Positions 54,428-64,000 of a DNA stretch of 64,000 nucleotides are shown here, piece by piece. The stretch's first letter is position 1. Each line of letters begins with the position of its first letter. The stretch is taken from assembly GCA_031841125.1 (NCBI GenBank), contig CM063111.1:44280955-44344954 (forward strand), read 5' to 3'. The notes beneath the pieces are model-generated. The model saw nothing but the letters and a program-made list of their open reading frames with translations. It had not been told where the DNA came from and did not search any database. The stretch comes from Acanthococcus lagerstroemiae. Its lineage: Eukaryota > Arthropoda > Insecta > Hemiptera > Eriococcidae. The translations under genes and the position numbers were made by a program.

Positions 54428-55093
54428 CCTTGTAGAAATCTTCACAAATATACTATGTGTATCCTAAAGCCCCTCCTACCGCAGATGGCTGGCTACGAGC
54501 CTGATAACAATACTGAAATGGCGTATAGTTGTACAGTGGTACCATTTTGAGGATATTAAAATTCTTATTTAAGATAGGACAAAAATGAACTACTACCTAT
54601 CGAAAAACCAACATCGGCATTAAATTCCTCGTTGAAAATGCTTATAAAGTCCTATATATTCTCATGCCATTGTTTTTTAAAAAATCTCAAATTGTTGTGT
54701 AAGCGGATAATACTCATACTTAGTCTACATGTAGTAGAGAATATTCAATACGTTTACAGAACAGGAGCATCCGAATTTAGAGAGGGTGACAACTTTTGTC
54801 CGCGGCGATAGACATCTTGTCCTCGGCAAAAGCATTGATATCTACGACTACGGACAAAACAGCTGCAAGAATTTCCTTTTTCACGGAATTCTTGAAAATA
54901 TGTGCTATCGCGTGCGCCAATGACAACGATCTGACATCAGGATCGTGTTCATGAATCAGTGTATGAAGTCACTGAGCGTGACCAACCCACAGAGTTGTTT
55001 GAGATTGTATTATAAAAATGCCTAAGATTGTCGGAGACTGCGTAGGAAATCTTCAAAACACGAGTTTGAGTAAATCGTTAATTTTTTGAATCT
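54428..55093. other. Non-coding stretch, no gene seen
   Basis: No gene, repeat or element hallmark recognised. Confidence 0.4.
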
Positions 55094-55107
55094 AGCACTA
55101 AAACTGA

Positions 55108-55214
55108 CGGCGTGGTGGGACTTATGGCGATGCACGCATGCCAAAGTGGCCTCTATGACCCCTCACCCTCGCATCGGAAACTACCCTTTGGGCATCGCAT
55201 CAGTGGCCGAGGGG
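55108..55214 (-). mobile_element. 107-bp LINE 3' end with 14-bp target duplication
   Basis: The insertion is flanked by perfect 14-base repeats AGCACTAAAACTGA (55094-55107 and 55215-55228). It consists only of the last ~107 bases of the R1-like 3' untranslated region known from 9893-10608 (GGCCACTTTGGCATGCGTGC and neighbours). No poly(A) tail is present. The structure is that of a severely 5'-truncated target-primed insertion. Confidence 0.85.
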
Positions 55215-55228
55215 AGCACTAAAACTGA

Positions 55229-56836
55229 TACACCAACTAACAACTAAAAACATTATTTCATTAGGCTTTCTAAGCTGTGTTTTTTCGTCTTATCAACAAA
55301 AACAGACAACAGACTTGTAAATTCACCGTGATGAATGAAAGAATGATAGTTCGGAGCTCTCAGCACACAGCAAAATTGCTAACATTCAAAAATGTGAAAT
55401 GTAAAAAATAAGTGTAGACAGAACTGTAAGATATAGAAAATACCTGACATAGAAAATACCTGATTACCTCTAGAATTGCTAAAGATCTCAGGCAATTGCT
55501 GGAGGTTTGGTAACACTGACAGCAACTTGAACCTCTTAACATATACTAGTAAACTTTTTAAATAATAATACCACATTATTGAGAAGTGAAAACGTGAAAC
55601 AAAAATTTAAAAAAATATAACAAGTATTCAGACAAGATACAGTAACATCCACGACGATGGACATCTCCCTACGTTTTCGCCTTTCAAAAGATGGTAATTG
55701 TCCTGTCATGAATTGTGCTGGTGGAATTTGTTCCGGATGTTATAAAGTGTCCCAAAACACTCCCCTCCCCCTCCAAAAAATTAAAAATCGAAAGTTGGAG
55801 TTTGAAATTCGCTGGTAACAAAATATGCTCAGTGTCTAGAGAATGACCTTAGTATGTCTTTTTAATTGTGATAAGGAATAATAACATAATCAAGTATTTC
55901 AGCTTAATGTGTCTTATCAAAATATTATTCGTTTAATGACTAATGAATGTGTAAGAAAAGAGTACTCTGCTTAATATGTATATATAACTTATGAAATTTC
56001 AGACACGATGTTTCAATTAGTTTTCTATTTTAATTTAAAATGTTTCTATTTTGGTATTTGGATTTGAGTTCTGCTGTGTTGGTAGATCTGGCAGACTACT
56101 CTTCCTGTAATGTAAAGGTGTCAGCTACATCTTGTAGGTACTCATATCGCTATGTTTATACATATAACAGTGTGAACGTCGCCAGTAAATAGAAATTCAT
56201 GAGAGGATTAAGTACCTATACTTCTCTTCGTTATTTTGATTCACAAACCATCTTTTCAGTCTGTCAGAAAACTGGTATAATTTGCTTCGAGACAAAATTG
56301 TTCAAGGTAGGCTTCCCCGTTCCCAAATTTTCTCGTCAAGTTGCAGGTTACGATCACGGTGAAACAAAGTTTGACGGATAAGATGCGAAGCAACGTATGA
56401 GAATGTCTAAGAAATCAATCACAACGAGCGAAAATACTCGAAAAATGTTCGGCGACATTATCAAGGCGAATGTAATCTTCGTATTATCCAATTTTCTAGA
56501 AACGTGTTAAACAGTTGTTACTGTAGAGCGATTCGTCATTTTCGTTCCACTATAATGACAATGATGTATTGCGTCCTGCATAGACTTTATAAATATAAAG
56601 AAATCTTAAACGTAAGCCAACACCGAATCCTTTGTGACCTTTAGTTTTCAATTTCTAAAAGTAGAATACCAATCCGATAAAGTGTCAGCGAAGAAATGAG
56701 GGGCTTATTATAACCACTAAGACAACCAGTAGTGTACATTGGAAGTTCTTCAGGAGGGGAATAAATTCAGCGGTTAAAATAGAGGAGGATTAACAACATT
56801 TTTTCCGAATTTGACTTGACAAAAATAAATAAACAA
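55229..56836. other. Non-coding stretch, no gene seen
   Basis: About 1.6 kb without recognisable features; short AT-rich frames only. Confidence 0.45.
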
Positions 56837-56996
56837 ATTCCATGTGTACGGTACTCCACTGATGATGGCATAACAGCCGAAAGCGCTCTGGAATACAGAA
56901 GAAGAAAAAGTGAATTGGCACACCCTACACATGGAATATTACCTAGTTCACTCACACTCCGAAATGGACACTAAAATAAATAAATAAATAAATAAC
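56837..56996 (+). ncRNA. Hammerhead-ribozyme-like motif in a small repeat
   Basis: CTGATGA (56859-56865), a GGC/GCC hairpin (56867-56878) and GAAA (56879-56882) stand in hammerhead order. Flanking GTACTCCA (56851-56858) and TGGAATAC (56889-56896) pair as stem I with one mismatch. The would-be stem III is only GCGC plus TC, too short for a normal monomeric hammerhead but self-complementary. The motif is enclosed by ATTCCATGTGT/ACACATGGAAT (56837-56847, 56927-56937) and followed by a (TAAA)n tract. Similar cores occur in Penelope-like elements and retrozymes. Activity is doubtful. Confidence 0.35.
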
Positions 56997-57084
56997 GATG
57001 ATGATGATATTACTTAGTCTCTCGATCAGTAGAGGTTGCGTCTAATCATTCCATTTCTGAGAAGGGTTTGCGCTGTCTTTGTGT

Positions 57085-57912
57085 CCTTCATTATCTGCTC
57101 TTCATAGCTCATTCTTTGCCTTTATTTCCAGTTCTTTCCTTGAATCATTTCCCCTAGCTGTAATAACAATATCCCTGGGATGTCTTATATTATGAGATGA
57201 CCTTATCATTTTAACTCTTCTCTTTACGATTATATTCCAAATTTCTCTTTTCCTTCCTAGTTGCCTCAATACTTCCTCATTTCTAATTCTCTCTACCCAT
57301 GAAATTTTCAAGATTTTCCGATAATACATTTCAAAAGCTTCTATCTTTTTTCTTTCTAGTGTTCCTATTATCCAGTTCTCACATTCCATATTACCTACAA
57401 TGCTGGACTCGAAATACATATACACGTTCGAAGAAATCCTAAGTCTTATTCCCAAATCTGTATTTACCCTAAAAAGTCTCCTTTTTGAAGAAAAAAAACC
57501 TCTCTTAGTTATTTCCATTTTACTCTTCATTTCTGTCTTCCACCTTGCGTTATCAGATTACTAAGAATTCAAATTCCTTCACCCCCTTTATTTTTTCACC
57601 TCCTGTTTCCATATTAATTTATTGGATTTTGTTCCCATCTACTGACTACCATCACTTTGTTTCATTTTTACTGATCTTCATTTTTTTAGATTTTATTTTA
57701 GATTCTTCATCCAACGTTCTCTTTAGTTCTTCTTTACTTCTTTCGATTGTTGCAATGTCATCTGCAAACCTTATAACATTCTAATCATCTCCCCTTGTAT
57801 TTTCATGCCTATTTCCTTTTATTCACTTCTTCAGTTGTACTTTTTCTGTAGATAGGTTAAACAGTGCTGGTGACAGACAGCAACTAAGTCCTTCAGAGGT
57901 TGGACTTCGTAT
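57085..57912 (-). pseudogene. LINE, RT palm to C-terminus
   Basis: Reading the minus strand from 57912: LSCCLSPALFNLSTEKVQ (the QGCxLSPxLFNLY motif, degenerate), IRFADDIATI with an intact FADD box near 57765, a KMKISKNETK block, then the long frame 57102-57530 with MEITKRGFFSSKRRLFRVNT, KKIEAFEMYYRKILKISWVE and RNEEVLRQLGRKREIWNII. Stops occur between the FADD box and the long frame. The order fits RTE/L2-like LINEs. The 5' part is missing. Confidence 0.75.
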
Positions 57913-58340
57913 ATTTTTCCAGCCAGTGCTGGGGCTCTCTACGTGGATGCTTCGAATATTTTCCGCCGCTTCGTGAAGAATCTGGGCACTGGCTGTCAAA
58001 ATATTCAACTAACCCTCGTGTTGAGACTGGGTACTAGTTGGAAAAAATTAATTGTTCAAAGAGTGCAAATATTTAAATATCACCACTGTTACCCCACTTG
58101 TGGGGTGAGACGGAAAATGAGCGCCTTGGGGTAAAATGGCACGTTGGAATTTTTGTGCTGAGTTGCCTCACATTTAAAGTACCCTCGTACAGAGAGCATG
58201 GGTACTAACTGGGAAAAAATTTAACTCACTCTTGTGGAGAGCCTGGGCACAAATGAATATTTTCCCAGCCAGTGCCCGAGCTCTCTACGAGGCATACTTT
58301 GAATATTTTTCAAACCAAGGCCCAGGCTGAGTACCAGTAA
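57905..58340. repeat. Array of one unit in both orientations
   Basis: The unit TATTTTCCCAGCCAGTGCCC, continuing GAGCTCTCTACGAGG, occurs forward near 57909 and 58257 and in reverse complement near 57975, 58013, 58180 and 58224. Units are diverged. A small hairpin ACCCCACTTGTGGGGT lies in the middle (58089-58105). It separates two LINEs. Confidence 0.6.
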
Positions 58341-59345
58341 AGACCGCCGTCATTTTATTTCCCTAGACATGGATGTCGAAGTGCAGCGACGAATACAGTC
58401 AGCCACCAAAGCCATCTACAGGCTGAAACCCCGCGTCTTTAATAACCACGACATTTTTGGAGACCCGCCAAAGTGGCAGTTTACGAAGCGGCGATTCTGC
58501 AATCGTTACTTTACGCCAGCGAAACGTGGGCTCTTTACCGTAGGCAGATTAAGGAGCTCGAAAAGGTTCACCAACGTCAACTGCGAAAGATGCTGGGCAT
58601 TAAATGGGACGATTACATTTCAAACGATAAGGTTCTGGCTGCAGCTGAATTGCCTCGGATAGAAACAGCCATAGAAAAAAATCACCTGCGCTGGATAGGG
58701 CATGTCCGTCGCATGGAGGAAAATCAGCTCCCAAAAATCACCCTGTATGGAGAGCTAGAACATGGCAAGAGAATACCTGGTGGGCAGCGGAAGCGATATA
58801 AGGACCAGTTGCATGCGCTGCTGAGGAAAGCAAACCTGGTGAATGGATGAAGCGGCCTAGCAGAAGGTCGAAATCAGTGGCGGAATGTGGTACAGAACTA
58901 CCAGGGAGCAGTGGTCAAGCGGAGACGGAGCGCTGCAGGAGCCGAACAGCCAGTAGCGTAGCCAAGGGGGGGATTAGGGGGATAAATACCCCCCTTGAGA
59001 TGAGAAATTTTTTAATATGCTGGCAGTATCACAGTGAATGCACGAAATGCAATGAAATCCAGATAGGAACAATAACTGAAGTTGAAAAGCACAACATACT
59101 GATACGTCAATGTAAAAACATACAGTTCATGTTAGGTGTACCCCTCCCCCGCCCAAAATTTTGCTGATCCCCCTCCTTGGAAAAATTCTGGCTACGCCAC
59201 TGCGAATAGCAGGTGCTGGAGTGCGACGTGTGCTGAAGAAAAATCACGTCCAAGATTGGCATGATCGCGCATCTGAGGAGTCATAGATAGCGGAGAAATG
59301 GAGGACCGTAGTCGAATTCAACTGGTTGGAAGAAGGAGCTTGGTC
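58341..59345 (+). pseudogene. LINE, RT C-terminal region, interrupted by hAT-like element
   Basis: The plus strand encodes RRIQSATKAIYRLKPRVFNN, then after a frameshift near 58465 VYEAAILQSLLYASETWALY, KELEKVHQRQLRKMLGIKW, IEKNHLRWIGHVRRMEENQL and HGKRIPGGQRKRYKDQLH. This is the thumb and C-terminal order of CR1/L2-like LINEs. The catalytic core is absent. Coding similarity appears to resume after the miniature element at 58951-59202 with GVRRVLKKNHVQDWHDRA. Confidence 0.75.
58951..59202. mobile_element. hAT-like miniature element with near-perfect 8-bp duplication
   Basis: Ends CAGTAGCGTAGCCA and TGGCTACGCCACTG are inverted repeats with one mismatch. The flanking 8-mers CGAACAGC (58943-58950) and CGAATAGC (59203-59210) differ at one base, as expected for an older hAT target duplication. 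The element interrupts a LINE. Confidence 0.8.
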
Positions 59346-59611
59346 AATCAAAACAAAATTGGCTGTACATTCACTTATCACAATTTTTGGGTACATTTTT
59401 CTGCCTTATATTTTACAGATGGCACTGGACGAGTGTCAAAACCTCGCGATAAATTTGAGTATTGAATATAACATAATATTCTGATGAGCAGAGTGGCGCT
59501 TTTTCTTGGGAAGAAGCAATAGGGGGGGGGGACTACAAAATAAGCGATACGAAACAACTACATATTTCCTTATAATTTATTATTCGTAAAGCCTGTACAA
59601 AGGTACTTAGC
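59346..59611. other. Short non-coding stretch
   Basis: No recognisable feature apart from a G run near 59521. Confidence 0.35.
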
Positions 59612-59864
59612 ATAACACATTTACAAGAAGGGGATAAGTCCAAAAATCGAATTTGCGAAATGTGAGTCATTATCTGGGAACTGAATGGACTTATCCCCTT
59701 CTTGTGAAATGTGAGTTTTTCAAATCAAGTTGTATCATACAGAGAGTGCTCCGATCGCTATTTCAGTGCTACCAGTCGATAGAGCACAAAAAGTACTTCT
59801 AAATGAAATGAAACAACGCAAAATCGTAATAATGTGACTTATCCCCTTCTTGCAAATGTGTTAT
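59612..59864. mobile_element. Mariner-like miniature element with an extra internal arm
   Basis: Left ACACATTTACAAGAAGGGG (then ATAAGTC) and right the complement of ACACATTTGCAAGAAGGGG (then ATAAGTC) are inverted with one mismatch over 26 bases, and TA flanks both ends, as in mariner-type insertions. A third arm copy (GGACTTATCCCCTTCTTGTG) lies inside at ~59687-59706. There is no coding capacity. Confidence 0.75.
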
Positions 59865-60480
59865 CATTTAATTCATCTTGTTTTATTTTGTTCTCTTTTT
59901 TTGGGGATGCGAGCGTGAGAGCCGGTGTACTTGTGCACGAGCGTGTAAAGACGTCAGCAGAGTCTGAGACAGAGCGCGCGTGAGGTGGTGAGTGTAAGAA
60001 AATGTGATGAAAGGGTGTGATGATGCACTAAGACATGGGCGGGTAAAACAGGCGAGAGAACCAGTGGGTGGCTGTGAGTGCGCATGAAGATGTGAGATGA
60101 GCGTGTGGGAAATGAGGGTCGTGTGAGGACGGGAACAAGATGTGAAGTCGCATCAGGATACAAGGAGGATGTGAGTGCGTACGGAGAGAGTAAGAAGTGA
60201 AAAGCGCGCAAAGACGCAAACGGTGTACGTATGCATGTGTTGTTCCTGCTTTTCGTTCCTCTCGTATCCTTCCACCATCCAAAGTTGTGTGATGATGTGC
60301 GCAAGATATGTGAGTTTGCAGGAGGATATGAGCATGTAAGAGGTAGGAGCAAAGACTGGTGTGGGGGAGTGAGAATACGCGTGTGAAGACGTGAGTAGGA
60401 TATGCGAGCGCGTGAGAAAGGAGTAAGGAATAAAAAGCTGTTCGTCCTTCTCCCCCTCCACCACCACTCTTCTTCTCCTG
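59865..60480 (+). repeat. Purine-rich degenerate GTGAG/GATGTG tract
   Basis: Words such as GTGAGTGTA, AAGATGTGAG and GCGTGTGAG recur from ~59905 to 60430, giving a strongly purine-rich plus strand and spurious open frames on the minus strand (60028-60467). Units are too degenerate to give one period. Confidence 0.5.
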
Positions 60481-61908
60481 TAAAGGAGGAATAAATAAAT
60501 TAAAAAACTTACTGGTTTAAGCTGTTGGTTAACGAAAGCTCTAACAATTCACTTTTCCCTCGCTCTGAGGAGAATGTTCCTATATTCTTCTCATTTTTAG
60601 GCTACTAAAGCCAACTCAACTTGGTGCCTCCAATCTGCGTTATCAATACGCCAAGAGTTCACCACCAATCCTGTGATCGTTTTGAACTCCTTCGAAAGAG
60701 GAGTACGAAAGAAGCCGAACCCGTACTTCAAAACATGGACGCAATGCGGTCTGAGATCGTGTATCCGAATTAATTAACGCGTCTCTGCAACACGGTCGAG
60801 CTCGCTTTACTCTCGGTATAATATAACAAATACGCAAGATTTTTGAAAATTTTATACAACTGTTAATGTTATTTTAACCAAGAGCAGTTAAAATTTTACT
60901 GTTATTAAAACTTCGCGGTAAACTTCAACCCGATGAAGAAACAAGGGCTATCCTCGGGGGTGAAATAAAAGTTGAACCGCGTAAACCGACAACCTTCGAA
61001 GTATGTCGAAACTTTCAGACCCTTAATAAAGTATTAAACCGAAAGTGGGCTTATTTAGACGTCGTGTACTACGTTAAAACTAACCGAATAAAAAGAACCG
61101 GTCGTCGTAAAAGTGTAAGTTTTCTCCCCGGTTACATCTTTTGTTACAGGTGGGCCTATTCGCGCATAAACGATTTACCCGGTCTTAATTATTAAATACA
61201 ACTTTTTACTTTCTGCACTTGAATTGGCCGGACCACTACATGGGCTGAAATCGGGCCACTTCGTGTAGCACATGTTCTGTCATCACTGTACGTTTTATGA
61301 ATGAACAGACCTGAAATTCTGCCGTGGCTTATCATGGCCTTGCCTAGGTAAAACGTTTTCGGGTCTGGCCCCGGACAAACCAAATCCTATACTTAGTAGA
61401 ATAAATAGACGGGCACACAAGAATAGACAAATACAGGTAGTCAAATGGAAAGAGAGTAAATCATTTTTGTCATTTCCGTCATCTTCAATATTCCTATACG
61501 ATGGTCTCATGCACAGGAAAATAATAAGTTTAATGATGGCGTAACCATTAATTTGGGCTAAGTGATAGGCTAATACAACATTATCTATCGGGCATAATTG
61601 TTTTAAGTGAAAAATCTTGAGGCTGATCGTACTTAGCCCATTTTGCGTGGCAAAATTATGAGCTGGAGATCAGTTAGCTCGCTTTATCTATTCACTTAAG
61701 CCATTTTGTGCGAAATGTAAAAAAGACTCCCGGTGGCAGCTCATCATTTAGCACAATCTTCGTTTTCTTTTACCTGTTTTGTTACCTGTTTTATTGATGA
61801 GAAATGAATAGAGGACCCTGTTAGCGGGGTTAGCTGGGAAAGAGCACATGTACTTGAAGATAGGACAAACTAGCTGATAAGTTGAATTCCGGTTCTCAGG
61901 TACCTATT
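60481..61908. other. Non-coding stretch, no gene seen
   Basis: About 1.4 kb with a fair number of CpGs and no recognised element or protein; probably unique host DNA. Confidence 0.4.
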
Positions 61909-62023
61909 CGCGTTTGGACACTAAAGAGTCGCTCTCTAGCAGCCTAATGAAATGCGGCGCGCTGATTGGTGTATTTGGACAAAACGATGATCAGGGACAA
62001 AAATGTTCTGCAAAAAAGCTGAA
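61909..62023 (+). repeat. Second copy of the dispersed repeat at 2836-2950
   Basis: It begins CGCGTTTGGACACTAAAGAG and follows the first copy closely to GTTCTGCAAAAAAGC. It is followed directly by the GAGCATATGCTC array. Confidence 0.75.
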
Positions 62024-62039
62024 AGGTATTTTCTGATAA

Positions 62040-62370
62040 GCGAGCATATGCTCAGCATTTTTGAAATTTATACTCGTTTGATCTGTATAAATGAGAAAAT
62101 GATCAAAAAATGAGAAAATGCTCGAAAAAATGAGAAAATGCTTGGGAAAATGCTCATTATTTCTATAATTTTCTAAGCATTTGCTCATTGAGCATATATG
62201 TATAAATGAGAAAAAGCTCGGGAAAATGCTCATTATTTCAATGCGTGGCTAATCATTTGCTCCTTGAGCATATGCTCAAATATTGAAGCATTTACTCAGC
62301 GAGCATATGCTGAGAATATTCTCAAAATGCTCAGCATTTAAAAAATTAGCATATTCTCATTTCCATCACT
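62040..62370. repeat. Array built on the palindrome GAGCATATGCTC
   Basis: GAGCATATGCTC (or a near form such as GAGCATATGCTG) occurs at ~62042, 62268 and 62309, with half-sites AAATGCTC and GAGCAT interspersed throughout. ATGAGAAAATGCTC and TTGGGAAAATGCTCATTATT words alternate between them. Half-sites face both directions, so the array is rich in nested short palindromes. No open frame of note is present. Confidence 0.7.
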
Positions 62371-62394
62371 AATATAGGGTAATCCAGATAACTT

Positions 62395-63125
62395 ACCAAG
62401 CGGGGGGGGGGGGCGTTAAGAGGGGACCGTTACGGTTTTCGCTCAAGTATACCCAGTATAGTAAAAACATATAAAATGCTAAAAATTCAATCATGTCGGT
62501 GCACATGGATGGGAAAATGTCGGAGGGGGGGGGGGCGTAACGTTTGGTACAATCCGTGGAAATTTCTATTAACATGGCTGCAGACTGCAGTCGCATAGCA
62601 ACAATACGGCTGCAGACTATAGTTGTGTAGGGCGCAGCAAGATCAGTATACATGTATCAATGAGCACATGTCTGGAAGAAAAATAAATAAAAATTTCAAC
62701 CACTGAATTCCTTTTGGAGAAGGCGTTACAGGGGGAGCGTTACGGTCTTCGGTTAAGTATACCCAGTTGTAAAAGCATATTCGTCCAAGTATACCTATGG
62801 CTGAAAGAAATGCAGACTGCAGCCGCGCAGCAAAGGTCAAGATTAATGAGCAAATGGCTGCAAGAATGTCGGGGTGGGCGTAACGTTTGGTACAAACACG
62901 GTTTTCGCTCACGTATACTCAGGTCAGTAAAACGGCATCATAGTAACAGAAGTGTATCACACCCTCATGAAAATTTCCTAACACGGCTGCAGACTGCAGT
63001 CGTGCAGCTAAGATGGAGATCAATGAGCACATGACTGGAAAAACTTCGGGTGGAGCATCTAGCGTGTCGAGTGGGGGGGGGGGGTCGTGTTACAATTTTT
63101 GCTCAAGTATATCCATGGCTATACG
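62395..63125 (+). repeat. CTGCAG-type repeat array, about four units
   Basis: Each unit contains a G run, CGTAACGTTTGGTACAA, TTTCGCTCAAGTATACCCAG, ATTTCTATTAACA, GGCTGCAGACTGCAGTCG and AATGAGCACATG in this order. GCAGACTGCAG cores stand at about 62581, 62813 and 62988, with a degenerate one at 62614. Unit length varies around 175-230 bp. A single related unit lies at 40240-40570. Confidence 0.7.
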
Positions 63126-63850
63126 GTGTCAAACTCAGAGTTTGAAAGTTTTTTGAAAGCAGGACGTTCTAAGCCGAAAGCCAAACGATTTCTAGAAGCT
63201 GAAATTATACCCGATTTTAATCTTTTCATCTCTTTCTTTAATTTTCTAATTTGTCTACCTCATTCAGTGTCCTTACATTCCATATCCCTGTTCTCAATTC
63301 TGATAGTTTTTCACTAGGTAGTCTCCGCCCGGACATGTGAATGGGAGACTTTTTACGTCCGGAATTATTATTTACTTTGTGGGTTGCCATGATAATTGTG
63401 GTAGTGGAGACGCATCTCCAGGGAAGAATACTAGTTTCCCCTTGCTTACATCAGTGTTTATCTGTCGGAGTTCTCTTTCTCTTATGTGCCTTCAGTTCTT
63501 TAAGCCTCCTGATCATGCCAAGGTAGCACACACAGCGGGAGAAGGCCCTTTACAAACTACTAATACCTTAACTCTATTGTCTCTCCAAAAATGTGTGCTC
63601 CGGGAACCTAACAGAGATCCATTGGAAAATAAGAGTACCAACCTATTCTTAAAAGGCAACTCCTTTCAAATTATCTCTGTTCAGGCGCAATATCTGATGC
63701 TGGACGTTGGTGGTCAAGGTTTCTGGGTAGTTTGCTTTCCCCTCCGTTTTGTGGCGCTGGTTTCCTTTCTCTGTGCTGAAGAGTGTACAGCCACAGTTCG
63801 CTTATCACGTGTTTCACAACGTTGAGTAAGCTGTCCACAACGTGCACACA
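63126..63850 (-). pseudogene. RTE-like LINE, 5' end with start of endonuclease
   Basis: The minus strand from ~63320 encodes LRTGIWNVRTLNEVDKLEN, followed by KEMKRLKSGIISASRNRLAF. The TWNVRTL and KREMKRLNIDI motifs open the endonuclease of RTE-like LINEs. The sequence upstream on the minus strand (63320-63850), including SLEMRLHYHNYHGNP, has the look of the element's 5' leader. The copy stops after the first ~60 residues at ~63130, where the CTGCAG-type array begins. Confidence 0.65.
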
Positions 63851-64000
63851 CACATTACCAATCTTTCTGATCTGGTATTTCCAGATTATACGCTCCATAA
63901 ATTAAAAACTACGCAAAGTTTATCGGTAATAAAACGGAAAGTATAATAACACGGCACAAATGGGCGCATATAAAATTAAAAATAAATACAATATATAAAA
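63851..64000. other. Window end, no gene seen
   Basis: AT-rich sequence without features. Confidence 0.3.

Noticed and set aside
59954..60467. Long minus-strand ORFs rich in Ser, Pro and His
   Set aside because: They are produced by the purine-rich GTGAG/GATGTG repeat tract, overlap in several frames and carry no domain.
63337..63825. 162-codon plus-strand ORF
   Set aside because: It is antisense to the 5' leader of an RTE-like LINE read on the minus strand and shows no domain.

Overview
This window looks like repeat-rich nuclear DNA from an animal, most likely an insect. The basis is AT-rich intergenic sequence, many non-LTR retrotransposons (RTE-, R1- and Jockey-like), two Pao/BEL-like LTR element ends, a Helitron, a Mutator-like element, Tc1/mariner- and hAT-type DNA elements, and tRNA-derived SINEs. 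I see no host protein-coding gene, rRNA, convincing functional tRNA or CRISPR array. The species and order cannot be fixed from the sequence alone; a hemipteran is a guess. All protein calls come from reading translations by eye, without a database search.

Region by region. 1-5.4 kb is non-coding, with a degenerate AAGACTC-type repeat. 5.48-7.54 kb is a Mutator-like element whose arms carry a 13-base motif repeated every ~33 bp in opposite orientations; a 966-bp Helitron with four ~177-bp internal repeats sits inside it. 7.8-24.3 kb is a graveyard of LINE fragments: a partial RTE element, a truncated second Helitron copy, an R1-like 3' end, a Jockey-like piece, a nearly full-length decayed RTE element, and a 5'-truncated R1/LOA-like copy with a 26-A tail. 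25.5-27.7 kb is another RTE-like LINE split by a degenerate repeat block and by SINEs in opposite orientation. 29.0-30.2 kb holds two related terminal-inverted-repeat elements around a strong palindrome.

31.8-35.0 kb and 48.2-51.4 kb are two very similar direct copies of one sequence. The second belongs to a 4.6-kb element (48,170-52,750) with 19-bp terminal inverted repeats and end arrays of TTGTTACA/TGTAACAA motifs. Both copies keep the same three-segment reading frame with conserved splice sites, of unknown function. 36.2-39.4 kb is a giant foldback element. Its left arm encodes an intact 358-residue transposase with D, D and D spaced as DD41D, and its right arm is a deleted inverted copy. 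41.9-44.2 kb carries two Pao/BEL-like 5' ends (gag, primer-binding site, LTR) on the minus strand; one gag runs into a LINE reverse-transcriptase piece.

52-60 kb contains hAT-like miniature elements with 8-bp target duplications, a 107-bp LINE 3' end flanked by a perfect 14-bp target duplication, a possible degenerate hammerhead-ribozyme-like motif, two more LINEs and a mariner-like miniature element. 62-63.1 kb holds two unusual repeat arrays, one built on the palindrome GAGCATATGCTC and one on a CTGCAG-rich unit. The window ends with the 5' end of another RTE-like LINE on the minus strand. The genes here do not form a pathway; they are independent mobile elements that have inserted into one another.
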